Assembly (NCBI GenBank): GCA_934539295.1
Contig: CAKTCN010000017.1
Span: 1 to 64,000 of the forward strand
Length of the DNA stretch: 64,000 bases
Source: an uncultured Allosphingosinicella sp.
GTDB taxonomy: Bacteria; Pseudomonadota; Alphaproteobacteria; Sphingomonadales; Sphingomonadaceae
Direction of reading: 5' to 3'
Position 1 is the stretch's first letter, and each line of letters opens with the position of its first letter. The notes below the pieces were generated by a model. It was given only the letters and a program-made list of their open reading frames with translations. It was not told the DNA's origin and searched no databases. This document shows positions 45,353-55,910 of this stretch, one piece after another. Position numbers and translations under genes: made by a program.

Positions 45353-45565
45353 TCAGAGCGAAGGTTCCAGCAGCTTGTGAAGTGGTACGAGCACGTACTT
45401 CATCTCGGCATCGTCGACAGTGCGTTGTGCATTCGAGCGCCACGCATCCAGTGCGCTGTCATAATCGGGATAGAGGCCGACAAGGTGTAGCGACGGGAGG
45501 TCCGCGAAATCCAAGCCCTGCGGATCCTTGACCTTGCCGCCGAAAACCAGGTGAAGCTCGCTCAT
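45353..45565 (-). CDS. DUF4170 small protein
   Basis: 70 aa: MSELHLVFGGKVKDPQGLDF, LHLVGLYPDYDSALDAWRSN and AQRTVDDAEMKYVLVPLHKL match the DUF4170 family, short cytoplasmic proteins of alphaproteobacteria with no known function. It lies after a terminator-like hairpin and converges on the GST gene. Confidence 0.85.
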   Translation of the reverse strand: MSELHLVFGGKVKDPQGLDFADLPSLHLVGLYPDYDSALDAWRSNAQRTVDDAEMKYVLVPLHKLLEPSL

Positions 45566-45576
45566 CGATGATCCCC

Positions 45577-45642
45577 AAAAACATTGCGGCGACCCTGCCG
45601 GACCGCTCCTCTAAGTCGAGGGCTGCCTAGCAGGATCGCCGC
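45577..45642 (-). terminator. Long stem-loop with T-run, probable terminator of the 47.7-45.7 kb minus operon
   Basis: GCGGCGACCCTGC at 45586-45598 and GCAGGATCGCCGC at 45630-45642 pair over 13 bases with one G-T, around a 31-base loop. On the minus strand the stem is followed by AATGTTTTTGG. It lies between the last gene of the small-membrane-protein cluster and DUF4170. Confidence 0.5.
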
Positions 45643-45665
45643 TTCGATCAAGCCGTGCGGGTGGC

Positions 45666-46157
45666 TCAGCCGTTGCGCGCGCGCTGTGCGGCGGCGGTGG
45701 CGATCTCTGCCACGTCGCTGCGCAGCGAGGTGATCTTCGACTTGGCTGTGTCCTTGTTGTAGCCAAGCTCATCGAGCTTCGCGATCCCTGCTTCCTTGGC
45801 AGATGAAAAAGCGGTTCGGGCGCCGTCGTTGATCTTCGCGCCATAGGTGCCGAACAGAGCCTTTTCCTTCTCGGTACGGGGAAGGAGGGCGGCGACCAGC
45901 CCACCGATCGCCAGGCCGCCGACTAGGGCAGCGACCGGATTGGAGTCGATGCCGCTGGACGTCTTGGTGCGGGCAGTGGTGTAAGCCGAACCGGTCTTGT
46001 CCTTGACCGTCCCATAAGCGGTGGTCGTACGTTCGCGCGCTGCCTGATAGGCGTCGCTCGCCTTAGCCTTCACGCTGGCAAGCTTGCCGTTGCCCGCATC
46101 GGTATCGGAGGCTGTCGAGTCGGTATAAGTCGGGGAGTTACGATCGATGTCGCTCAT
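45666..46157 (-). CDS. Small membrane-associated protein with glycine-zipper helix, unknown function
   Basis: 163 aa. A Ser/Thr/Ala-rich N-terminal half with repeated KAKASDAYQAARERTTTAYG-like stretches suggests a helical, surface-charged region. One Gly-rich hydrophobic segment (NPVAALVGGLAIGGLVAALL) at about residues 83-103 is followed by another charged helical stretch. This layout resembles YtxH/DUF883-like stress-associated proteins but I cannot assign a family firmly. It is coupled by a 4-base overlap to the upstream gene of a four-gene operon. Confidence 0.7.
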   Translation of the reverse strand: MSDIDRNSPTYTDSTASDTDAGNGKLASVKAKASDAYQAARERTTTAYGTVKDKTGSAYTTARTKTSSGIDSNPVAALVGGLAIGGLVAALLPRTEKEKALFGTYGAKINDGARTAFSSAKEAGIAKLDELGYNKDTAKSKITSLRSDVAEIATAAAQRARNG

Positions 46158-46548
46158 GCGCTTGCTCCTTCATGGATGGACCGCGACACCGTAGGCGCCG
46201 CAAGGTCGTAATTGTCGTCGGGCTTGCCGATGTTGGTTGTGACCAGGCTTTCGTCCTCGCGCCGGAACAGGCCGCGCACCGTCGACCAGACGGAATCGCG
46301 GGCAAGGAAGAGCGCCAGGCCGGCAACGACGCCAGATGCGGTCAGCGGACGATCCTTGACCGCTTGCACGGCATCGTCGGCAAGCTCGCTGCCTTTTTCA
46401 CGAACGCCGGTCCAGGCCTCGTTGGCTAGGGCAGATGGCTTGAGCCGTGCCTTGAGCGCGCCGCTTGTCGAGGCGAGGCGCCGCTTGGCATGTTCCGCGT
46501 CACGTTTGGCCACCTCGATGTCGTGGAGGCCCGGGTTGGTTCCGCTGC

Positions 46549-46552
<4 letters not shown>
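46154..46552 (-). CDS. DUF3618-like small protein
   Basis: 132 aa. The N-terminus LHDIEVAKRDAEHAKRRLAS matches the start of DUF3618 proteins, a helical family found next to holin-X and YtxH-type genes. A single hydrophobic helix (PLTASGVVAGLALFLARDSV) at about residues 70-90 anchors it. Function unknown. It overlaps both neighbours by 4 bases. Confidence 0.75.
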
Positions 46553-49123
<2,571 letters not shown>

Positions 49124-49257
49124 ACCGCGGCTCAACCTGCATTGCCGCCCACACCGCAGCTGCCAGTGTCGAGTGGTTGGCAAGATGCCGGAATGGTGGC
49201 GGCACTTAAACCAGGCTGCACGGCTAACGTTCCGGAGCTGTATTGACTTTATTGCAG

Positions 49258-49293
49258 ACGCCCGTCGAATCCTCTTGATTCAACGGGCGTTTC
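49258..49293 (+). terminator. eno: Hairpin after eno
   Basis: ACGCCCGT at 49258-49265 and ACGGGCGT at 49283-49290 form a stem extended inside by GAATC/GATTC, followed by a short TTTCC. It is 135 bases after the eno stop and just before ftsB. The T-run is weak. Confidence 0.6.
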
Positions 49294-49309
49294 CTGATTC
49301 TGAAGGGGC

Positions 49310-49627
49310 ATGCTCGCCGGCACCCGAAACACGCTGGAACTCATCCGCAGGGCGGCTTTGCCGGCCATTGCGGTGCTCATCATCGTCAATTTTCTGGGAT
49401 ACGCTATCATGGGTGCCAACGGCATCCTCTCCTTCGGCGATTACCGCCGTCAGAAGGAGGTGAAGAGCGTCGAGCTTGCGCGTCTCAGCGAGGAACGTTC
49501 GCGGCTGCAGCATCGCGCCAGCCTGCTCGATCCGCGCAGGGCAGATCCTGACCTTGCCGACGAAATGGTTCGCCGCGAGCTCGGGCTCGTGCGTCCGGAC
49601 GAAGTGATCATCAAGATAGAGGAATAA
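49310..49627 (+). CDS. ftsB: Septum formation initiator, FtsB/DivIC family
   Basis: 105 aa. One membrane helix (LPAIAVLIIVNFLGYAIMG) near the N-terminus, then a coiled coil (RRQKEVKSVELARLSEERSR) and the conserved end ADEMVRRELGLVRPDEVIIK. FtsB links FtsL and FtsQ in the divisome. Its place after eno is conserved. Confidence 0.92.
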   Translation: MLAGTRNTLELIRRAALPAIAVLIIVNFLGYAIMGANGILSFGDYRRQKEVKSVELARLSEERSRLQHRASLLDPRRADPDLADEMVRRELGLVRPDEVIIKIEE

Positions 49628-49642
49628 TCCCGCTCGCCTGCG

Positions 49643-49684
49643 AAGCAGGGAGCCGGCTTTATCGAAGGCCGACTCCCTGCTTTC
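49643..49684. terminator. Bidirectional hairpin terminator between ftsB and peroxiredoxin
   Basis: AAGCAGGGAG at 49643-49652 pairs perfectly with CTCCCTGCTT at 49673-49682, with a further CGGC/GCCG inside. It sits between the convergent ftsB and peroxiredoxin genes. Confidence 0.75.
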
Positions 49685-49695
49685 CGACGAATGAA

Positions 49696-50184
49696 TTAGA
49701 GGCGCTCGAGCAGGTAATCGGCGCTGCTCACCTCGAAGGCGCCCGCTTGCTCGACATGGAGCTGTTCCACCACGCCGTTCTTCACCAGCATCGAATAACG
49801 CTGCCCGCGCTTGCCGAGGCCGAAGGCGGCGCCATCCATCGTCAGGCCGACTGCATCGGCAAATGCACCATTGCCATCCGCCAGCATGGTGACGGACTCG
49901 CCAACGCCGGAGCTGTCGCCCCAAGCCTTCATCACGAACGGATCGTTGACGGCCGTGCAGGCGATCTCGTCCACGCCTTTGGCCTTCAATTCGTCAGCTT
50001 TTTCTACGAACCCGGGCAAGTGGCGTGCCGAGCAGGTCGGCGTGAACGCGCCGGGCACGGAGAAGAGGGCGACCGTCTTACCCGCAAAGAAATCGGCTGA
50101 TTCCACGGCCTGCGGGCCATCGGCCGTCGCCTTGGTGAGCGTGAGGTCGGGAATACGGTCTCCAACGGCGATGGCCATGTTCAT
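49696..50184 (-). CDS. Peroxiredoxin, Prx5-like
   Basis: 162 aa (ATG at 50182-50184; a second ATG 2 codons on). The peroxidatic Cys is in the family motif PGAFTPTCSARHLPGF; other blocks are DEIACTAVNDPFVMKAWG and LGKRGQRYSMLVKNGVVEQL. Prx5-type enzymes reduce hydroperoxides using glutathione/glutaredoxin or thioredoxin. Only the one conserved Cys plus C73-like CTAV are seen. Confidence 0.93.
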   Translation of the reverse strand: MNMAIAVGDRIPDLTLTKATADGPQAVESADFFAGKTVALFSVPGAFTPTCSARHLPGFVEKADELKAKGVDEIACTAVNDPFVMKAWGDSSGVGESVTMLADGNGAFADAVGLTMDGAAFGLGKRGQRYSMLVKNGVVEQLHVEQAGAFEVSSADYLLERL

Positions 50185-50281
50185 GTCTCCTGATAGTAGG
50201 ATGCGGCACTAGCAAGCGCGGCTAACGCCGAACAGGGCTTTGTCGGTTGAGCCGAGGCCTCCTCATCTTCATAATCGCCTT

Positions 50282-50842
50282 ATGGAAGAACCCCGTTATC
50301 TTACCGGTCAATTGCTACTGGCGATGCCCGGCATGGCCGATCCGCGCTTCGAGAAGGCGGTGATTGCCATGTGCATGCATGATGAAAATGGCGCGTTGGG
50401 CATCGGTCTTGGCCGCATCGTTCCGCGGATCGGTTTCTACGAACTGCTACGCCAACTCGAGATCGAGCCCGGTTTGGCGCCGGACGTTCCCATCCACGTC
50501 GGCGGGCCGGTCGAGCCGCAACGGGGTTTCATCCTTCACTCCCTAGACTGGGGTGGGCAGGAGAGCATGAACGTGGCGGGGCGATGGGGCCTGACGGCCA
50601 CGCTCGACATCCTTCGCGCCATCGCTGAGGGTAAAGGGCCGAGCCGCTGGATTGCAGCGCTGGGCTATGCCGGCTGGACGGGCGGCCAGTTGGAGGACGA
50701 ACTGGTCGGCAATGGTTGGTTCAACACGCCTGCCAACGAGCACATCCTGTTCGACTGCGATGTGGGATCGCGCTGGTCCGCAGCCTTTGCGGATGCTGGT
50801 ATCGATGCGCGACTGCTGGCGAGTGGCACCGGCAATGCGTGA
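50282..50842 (+). CDS. YqgE/AlgH family protein
   Basis: 186 aa from MEEPRYLTGQLLLAMPGMAD. Conserved: FEKAVIAMCMHDENGALGIG, HVGGPVEPQRGFILHSLDWG and ALGYAGWTGGQLEDELVGNG with a C-terminal WF. The family (DUF179) has a known fold but unsettled function. It precedes ahcY by about 110 bases, separated by a palindromic operator-like site. Confidence 0.93.
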   Translation: MEEPRYLTGQLLLAMPGMADPRFEKAVIAMCMHDENGALGIGLGRIVPRIGFYELLRQLEIEPGLAPDVPIHVGGPVEPQRGFILHSLDWGGQESMNVAGRWGLTATLDILRAIAEGKGPSRWIAALGYAGWTGGQLEDELVGNGWFNTPANEHILFDCDVGSRWSAAFADAGIDARLLASGTGNA

Positions 50843-50855
50843 TCTGGCCGCGCAC

Positions 50856-50875
50856 ATATAAAGATATCTTTATAT
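50856..50875. promoter_or_regulatory. Perfect 20-bp palindrome upstream of ahcY, candidate SAH/SAM-regulator operator
   Basis: ATATAAAGATATCTTTATAT at 50856-50875 is an exact palindrome, strikingly AT-rich for this genome, 76 bases before the ahcY start. ArsR-family regulators of the methyl cycle (SahR/SamR) bind palindromes of this kind in front of ahcY and metK; the consensus match is from memory. Confidence 0.65.
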
Positions 50876-50950
50876 TTGAGTTTCGGCGAGGCAGCGGCTA
50901 AGGGCAGGGGCGAGCAGTCCCACCTAATCAACAGCCTCAAGGAGTTCACC

Positions 50951-52363
50951 GTGGCGAGTCAGCCCCAGCCCGCGTTCAACGATTATGTGATCGCCGACAT
51001 CGCCCTCGCCGGTTTCGGCCGCAAGGAGATCGAGATCGCCGAGACCGAGATGCCGGGCCTGATGGCGCTGCGCCAGGAATTCGGTGCTTCGCAGCCGCTC
51101 AAGGGCGCGCGCATCGTCGGCTCGCTCCACATGACCATCCAGACCGCCGTGCTGATCGAGACGCTGACCGCGCTCGGCGCCGAGGTCCGCTGGGCATCGT
51201 GCAACATCTTCTCGACGCAGGACCATGCCGCGGCCGCGATCGCCGCCTCGGGCGTGCCGGTCTTCGCCGTCAAGGGCGAGACGCTGGAAGAATATTGGGA
51301 TTATGTCGTCCGCATCTTCGACTGGGGTCAGGACCAGACCTGCAACATGATCCTGGATGATGGCGGCGACGCCACCATGTTCGCGCTGTGGGGCGCGCGC
51401 GTCGAGGCGGGTGAGGAACTGTTCGCGCCGACCAACGAGGAAGAAGAGATCTTCGCGGCGACGCTGAAGAAGTTCCTGGCCGAGCGTCCGGGCTACCTCA
51501 CCAAGACGGTCGAGACGATCAAGGGCGTGTCGGAAGAGACCACCACCGGGGTCCACCGCCTCTATGACCTCGCCAAGAAGGGCAAGCTCCCCTTCCCGGC
51601 AATCAACGTCAATGACAGCGTTACCAAGTCGAAGTTCGACAATCTTTACGGTTGTAAGGAGAGCCTCGTCGACGCGATCCGTCGCGCCACCGACGTGATG
51701 CTTGCTGGCAAGGTCGCCTGCGTCGCCGGCTTCGGCGATGTCGGCAAGGGCTCGGCCCAGTCGCTCCGCAACGGCGGTGCGCGCGTCCTCGTGACCGAGA
51801 TCGACCCGATCTGCGCGCTTCAGGCGGCAATGGAGGGTTTCGAGGTCGTGACCATGGAAGAGGCGACCAAGCGCGCCGACATCTTCGTCACCGCCACCGG
51901 CAATGCCGACGTCATCACGCTCGATCACATGCGCGAGATGAAGAACATGGCGATCGTGTGCAACATCGGCCACTTCGACAGCGAGATCCAGATCGGTGCG
52001 CTGAGCAACATGAAGTGGACCGAGATCAAGCCGCAGGTGGATGAGGTCGAGTTCCCGGATGGCAAGAAGCTGATCGTCCTGTCCAAGGGCCGCCTTGTGA
52101 ACCTCGGCAACGCCACCGGTCACCCCAGCTTCGTTATGTCCTCGTCCTTCACCAATCAGGTGCTGGCACAGATCGAGCTTTGGACGGGCGCCGAGAAGTA
52201 CGGGAACGACGTCTACGTCCTGCCCAAGCATCTCGACGAAAAGGTCGCCGCGCTCCACCTCGAGAAACTGGGCGTCAAGCTCACCACGCTCAGTCAAAAG
52301 CAGGCCGACTATATCGGCGTGCCGGTGGAAGGGCCGTTCAAGCCCGAACATTATCGCTACTAA
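50951..52363 (+). CDS. ahcY: Adenosylhomocysteinase
   Basis: 470 aa. GTG start at 50951 chosen for the AAGGAG site 7 bases upstream. Conserved: [78 protein letters not shown] motif [20 protein letters not shown] and the C-terminal [13 protein letters not shown]. It hydrolyses S-adenosylhomocysteine to adenosine and homocysteine. In alphaproteobacteria it is often near the divL-tsaE block; here a TonB receptor lies between. Confidence 0.98.
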   Translation: MASQPQPAFNDYVIADIALAGFGRKEIEIAETEMPGLMALRQEFGASQPLKGARIVGSLHMTIQTAVLIETLTALGAEVRWASCNIFSTQDHAAAAIAASGVPVFAVKGETLEEYWDYVVRIFDWGQDQTCNMILDDGGDATMFALWGARVEAGEELFAPTNEEEEIFAATLKKFLAERPGYLTKTVETIKGVSEETTTGVHRLYDLAKKGKLPFPAINVNDSVTKSKFDNLYGCKESLVDAIRRATDVMLAGKVACVAGFGDVGKGSAQSLRNGGARVLVTEIDPICALQAAMEGFEVVTMEEATKRADIFVTATGNADVITLDHMREMKNMAIVCNIGHFDSEIQIGALSNMKWTEIKPQVDEVEFPDGKKLIVLSKGRLVNLGNATGHPSFVMSSSFTNQVLAQIELWTGAEKYGNDVYVLPKHLDEKVAALHLEKLGVKLTTLSQKQADYIGVPVEGPFKPEHYRY

Positions 52364-52544
52364 GTATAATAGGTTAGTGTGGGAGGCGGCCGGTCCCGAT
52401 GATTGGTCGCCTTCCTTGCTCTGACGAGTGACATTAATGTGACACGTCTGCCATTTACTGCGTCGGCAGGGTGCTATCAGTTTTCTTTTGTGATCTATTG
52501 AGCGAGAGTCCCTGCAACTAGTTTGCAATCAAGGGACTTGCTCC

Positions 52545-55500
52545 ATGCGTCGTGTATCCGCCACCATCCTGTCGACTGTCTCGATTGCGGCAGTCGCGCT
52601 GACTTTCGCCACCCCGGCGATTGCCCAGACCGAGCAGCAGCAAGTTGAGGCTCAGCAAGCCGACGGCGCTGACGACTCGATCGTGAGCGAGGAAGCCCCT
52701 CAGGCTGGGGCGCCTGAGGATGGGGAAATCGTTGTTACCGGGTCGCGCATCGCCCGTCCCAACTTCGATACCGTCGAGCCGGCAGTCGTGGTGAACTCGG
52801 CGCAGATTGAGGCACGCGGCTTCGAAACGCTTGGTCAGGCGTTGAACGAACTTCCGGCGTTCGGCGTCCCCGGGAACAGCCCTGTCGGTGCGCAGTCCAG
52901 CTTCGGCGCAGGCCAGGATTTCGTGAACTTCCTTGGCCTCGGCTCCGAGCGCACGCTCGTGATCATGAACGGTCGTCGCTTCGTCGGCTCGAATACTGCA
53001 TCTATCTTCGGCCCGACCGGACAGGGCGGCAACCAGGTCGACCTCAACGTCGTCCCAACCAAGCTCGTCGAGCGTGTTGAAACCATCGTGATCGGCGGCG
53101 CGCCGATCTATGGCTCGGACGCGATCGCCGGCACCGTGAACATCATTCTGAAACGTGACTTCGAGGGTGCGGAACTCGACGCGCAATATGGCATCTCTGA
53201 GCAGGGTGATGCTCCCAATTACCGGTTCCGCGGCTTGTTCGGCAAGAATTTCGCTGATGGTCGTGGCAACTTCTCGATTGCGGGCGAATATAATCGCAGC
53301 AGGGGATTGGTCGCGTTCGATCGCGCGAACCTGTACAATCGTGCATTCGCCACGGCCAATGACCCTGACAGCGAATTCACCAATGTGCTGTTTCCTGACC
53401 CTCGCTACGTAGGCAGCTCGGAGTTCGGCATCCCTACCAAGTTCGATTTCTATCCGCTTAGCCCGGAGCTCAGCGCGGGTCTGCTCGGCCCTGATTACCC
53501 GCTCGCTGCTTTCACCAACGCGGCTGGCCGTCCGTTGCGCTTTGATGCCACGGGTAATCTCATAGAGCTCGACTTCGGCCAGCTGACCGGTCCGATCGAC
53601 CCCGAGACGGGTCTCCCGACTTCGTTCGAGGGTGTTCAGTCCGGCGGTAACGCCGTTTCGGTCAATCAGTTCGTCAATCTTCGGACTGACACGGAACGTT
53701 ACAGCGCTGTTGCCACGACCAGTTTTGAGCTGACGGACAATGTCCGCCTGTTCGGTGAAGGCTGGTATTCGCATAGCGAAGGCACGAACCTTCGTGCGCA
53801 GCCCAATTACAACGAGTATTTCTTCAACGCCGCCGGGACGCCGTCTGGTGCCTTCATCCTCAGCGTCGACAATCCGTTCCTGACGGATCAGGCACGCGCG
53901 ATCATCCAGGCACAGGCGGAGGGAGACGAATTCTACCTCAACCGTGCCAACGCCGACCTGACGTCGGGTCGTTCAATCGGGCAGGTCGACATCTACCGCG
54001 GCGTGCTCGGAGTTGACGGCACGTTCAACGTAGGCGGCCGCGAGTGGACGTTCGAGGCAGTCGGAAATTACGGCCGTTCGACCACGAAGGCGGAAAATCG
54101 GGTTCTTGTCACGCAGAACCTGTTCAATGCTCTGGATGCGGTACGCGACGCGAGCGGCAACATCGTCTGTCGTCCGGGCAGCACGAACGCTGCCATCGAA
54201 ACCATCAGCTCGACATGTGCTCCGCTGAACCCGTTCGGACAGCAGGTGTCGGAAGCTGCCAGGGACTACGTCACCGCGATTGCTCGGCCGAAGTCTGTCA
54301 ACGAGCAGAAGATCGGCACCGTTTCGCTTACTGGCGGCTTGTTTGAGCTTCCCGGCGGCACCGTCAACTTCGCCGTTGGCTATGAGCATAGGGACGAGCG
54401 GCAGCGCTTCGATCCAGGTGCCTATTATGCCGGCGGTCCGGATGCGGATCCCACTGTCGACGAGGACGAGAACGGCGATCCCACCGATGACCGCGTGGCG
54501 TTTGGCCAGTCCGTCATCATTCTACCGATCAGCGGTCAGTACAATACGGATGAAGTCTTCGGCGAACTTCGCGTGCCGCTGATCAGCGCGGAGAACGACA
54601 TTTCGTTCATCCGCTCGCTCGAGATCAACGGTGCGGCCCGTTATGTCGATCACTCAGTCGCGGGCGGAGATCTGACCTGGACGGCGGGTGCCAGTTGGCA
54701 GCCGATCAGCGACATCACCTTCCGTGGTAACTTCACGCGCGCAATTCGCTCGCCGTTCATCACCGAGGCTTTCAATCCCTCAAGCTCGTTCTACGACTTC
54801 GCTGAGGATCCTTGCGACCAGAACAATCTGGAGAATGGCCCAGATCCCGCGACCCGCCAGGCGAACTGTCTTGCGGCCGGCCTCCCCGCCAATTTCGATG
54901 CTGGTTCGGATGACGGCAGCTTCCTTCAGGCTGTTGCCGGCAACCCGGGCTTGGAAAACGAAAAGTCTGACGCATTTTCGATCGGAGCAGTGCTTCGTCC
55001 GAGCTTCATTCCGCGGCTGAACATCACGATCGACTACGTGGACATCAAGGTTCGCGACGTCATCACGCAGTTTGCAGGCACCGACGTCGTCGAGGCTTGC
55101 TACGATGCAGCCGATTATCCGAACAACGAATTCTGCGACCGCATCGAACGTGACTTCTCGGTGCCCGCCAGCAGCCCGGCTTATGGCGAACTTACTTTCA
55201 TCGAAAGTGGGTACTTCAACGCCGCCGAGCTACGGTACAAGGGCATCCTTGCGGCTGTTGATTACCGCATCAACACCCCATTCCTCGGCGAGCGGTCGAG
55301 CATCGCCCTGAATGGCAGCTATCAGTATCTCGATACACTCACGTCGCGTGCTTCCGCGAACGCTGCTCCGACGACAACTAATGGATCGATCGGCTATTCG
55401 CGTCACCAGGCGTCGGGCAGCATCAACTATAATAACGGCGCGTTCGGCGGCTACGCACAGCTCAACTACTTCGGGCCCGCGGTCTATGATCCCGACGAAT

Positions 55501-55718
55501 CGCCGACGTTCCGGACCCCAAACGGCGTGGGCGACGTCGTCTTCACCAACATCGGCCTGTCTTACGAGGTCAACGAACGGTTTGCGCTCCGCATGGTCGT
55601 CGACAATGTGTTTGATCAGGAACCGCCGTTTCCCGCTCCCACCGGCGGCGGCACGGTCACCTACTTCCCGGGTGTGCTCGGGCGGTACTTCCGCTTGGGC
55701 GCGACCGTCGGCTTCTAA
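52545..55718 (+). CDS. TonB-dependent receptor with N-terminal TonB box
   Basis: 1057 aa. Signal peptide MRRVSATILSTVSIAAVALT ends near AIAQT. A Gln/Asp-rich linker leads to the TonB box GEIVVTGSRIARPN, then the plug domain (TLGQALNELPAFGVPGNS, ERTLVIMNGRRFV, VETIVIGGAPIYGSDAIAGT) and a long barrel ending GRYFRLGATVGF. It resembles the large oligopeptide/unknown-substrate receptors abundant in sphingomonads. It has lower GC wobble than the first receptor and its own promoter region (52364-52544). No enzyme gene points to a ligand. Confidence 0.92.
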   Translation: MRRVSATILSTVSIAAVALTFATPAIAQTEQQQVEAQQADGADDSIVSEEAPQAGAPEDGEIVVTGSRIARPNFDTVEPAVVVNSAQIEARGFETLGQALNELPAFGVPGNSPVGAQSSFGAGQDFVNFLGLGSERTLVIMNGRRFVGSNTASIFGPTGQGGNQVDLNVVPTKLVERVETIVIGGAPIYGSDAIAGTVNIILKRDFEGAELDAQYGISEQGDAPNYRFRGLFGKNFADGRGNFSIAGEYNRSRGLVAFDRANLYNRAFATANDPDSEFTNVLFPDPRYVGSSEFGIPTKFDFYPLSPELSAGLLGPDYPLAAFTNAAGRPLRFDATGNLIELDFGQLTGPIDPETGLPTSFEGVQSGGNAVSVNQFVNLRTDTERYSAVATTSFELTDNVRLFGEGWYSHSEGTNLRAQPNYNEYFFNAAGTPSGAFILSVDNPFLTDQARAIIQAQAEGDEFYLNRANADLTSGRSIGQVDIYRGVLGVDGTFNVGGREWTFEAVGNYGRSTTKAENRVLVTQNLFNALDAVRDASGNIVCRPGSTNAAIETISSTCAPLNPFGQQVSEAARDYVTAIARPKSVNEQKIGTVSLTGGLFELPGGTVNFAVGYEHRDERQRFDPGAYYAGGPDADPTVDEDENGDPTDDRVAFGQSVIILPISGQYNTDEVFGELRVPLISAENDISFIRSLEINGAARYVDHSVAGGDLTWTAGASWQPISDITFRGNFTRAIRSPFITEAFNPSSSFYDFAEDPCDQNNLENGPDPATRQANCLAAGLPANFDAGSDDGSFLQAVAGNPGLENEKSDAFSIGAVLRPSFIPRLNITIDYVDIKVRDVITQFAGTDVVEACYDAADYPNNEFCDRIERDFSVPASSPAYGELTFIESGYFNAAELRYKGILAAVDYRINTPFLGERSSIALNGSYQYLDTLTSRASANAAPTTTNGSIGYSRHQASGSINYNNGAFGGYAQLNYFGPAVYDPDESPTFRTPNGVGDVVFTNIGLSYEVNERFALRMVVDNVFDQEPPFPAPTGGGTVTYFPGVLGRYFRLGATVGF

Positions 55719-55910
55719 GACGACTGTAGCGGAGAATTGGGGGCGGACGAGCAATCGCCTGCCCCCATTTTCTTGCCAATTCATCCGGTGAGAAACGGCT
55801 TAGACTTTCGTTTTTCGTGGCCGCCGATGACGCGATCATGTGAAGCTCGCGAAGCGCTTCCACCGCGGCTGATCAGCCATTAGGATCGGGTACAGAGCCA
55901 TGCCGTACCC

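Noticed and set aside
50876..50950. SAM or SAH riboswitch in the ahcY leader
   Set aside because: The 75-base leader does not show a known SAH or SAM aptamer fold that I can recognise; the palindrome explains regulation better.
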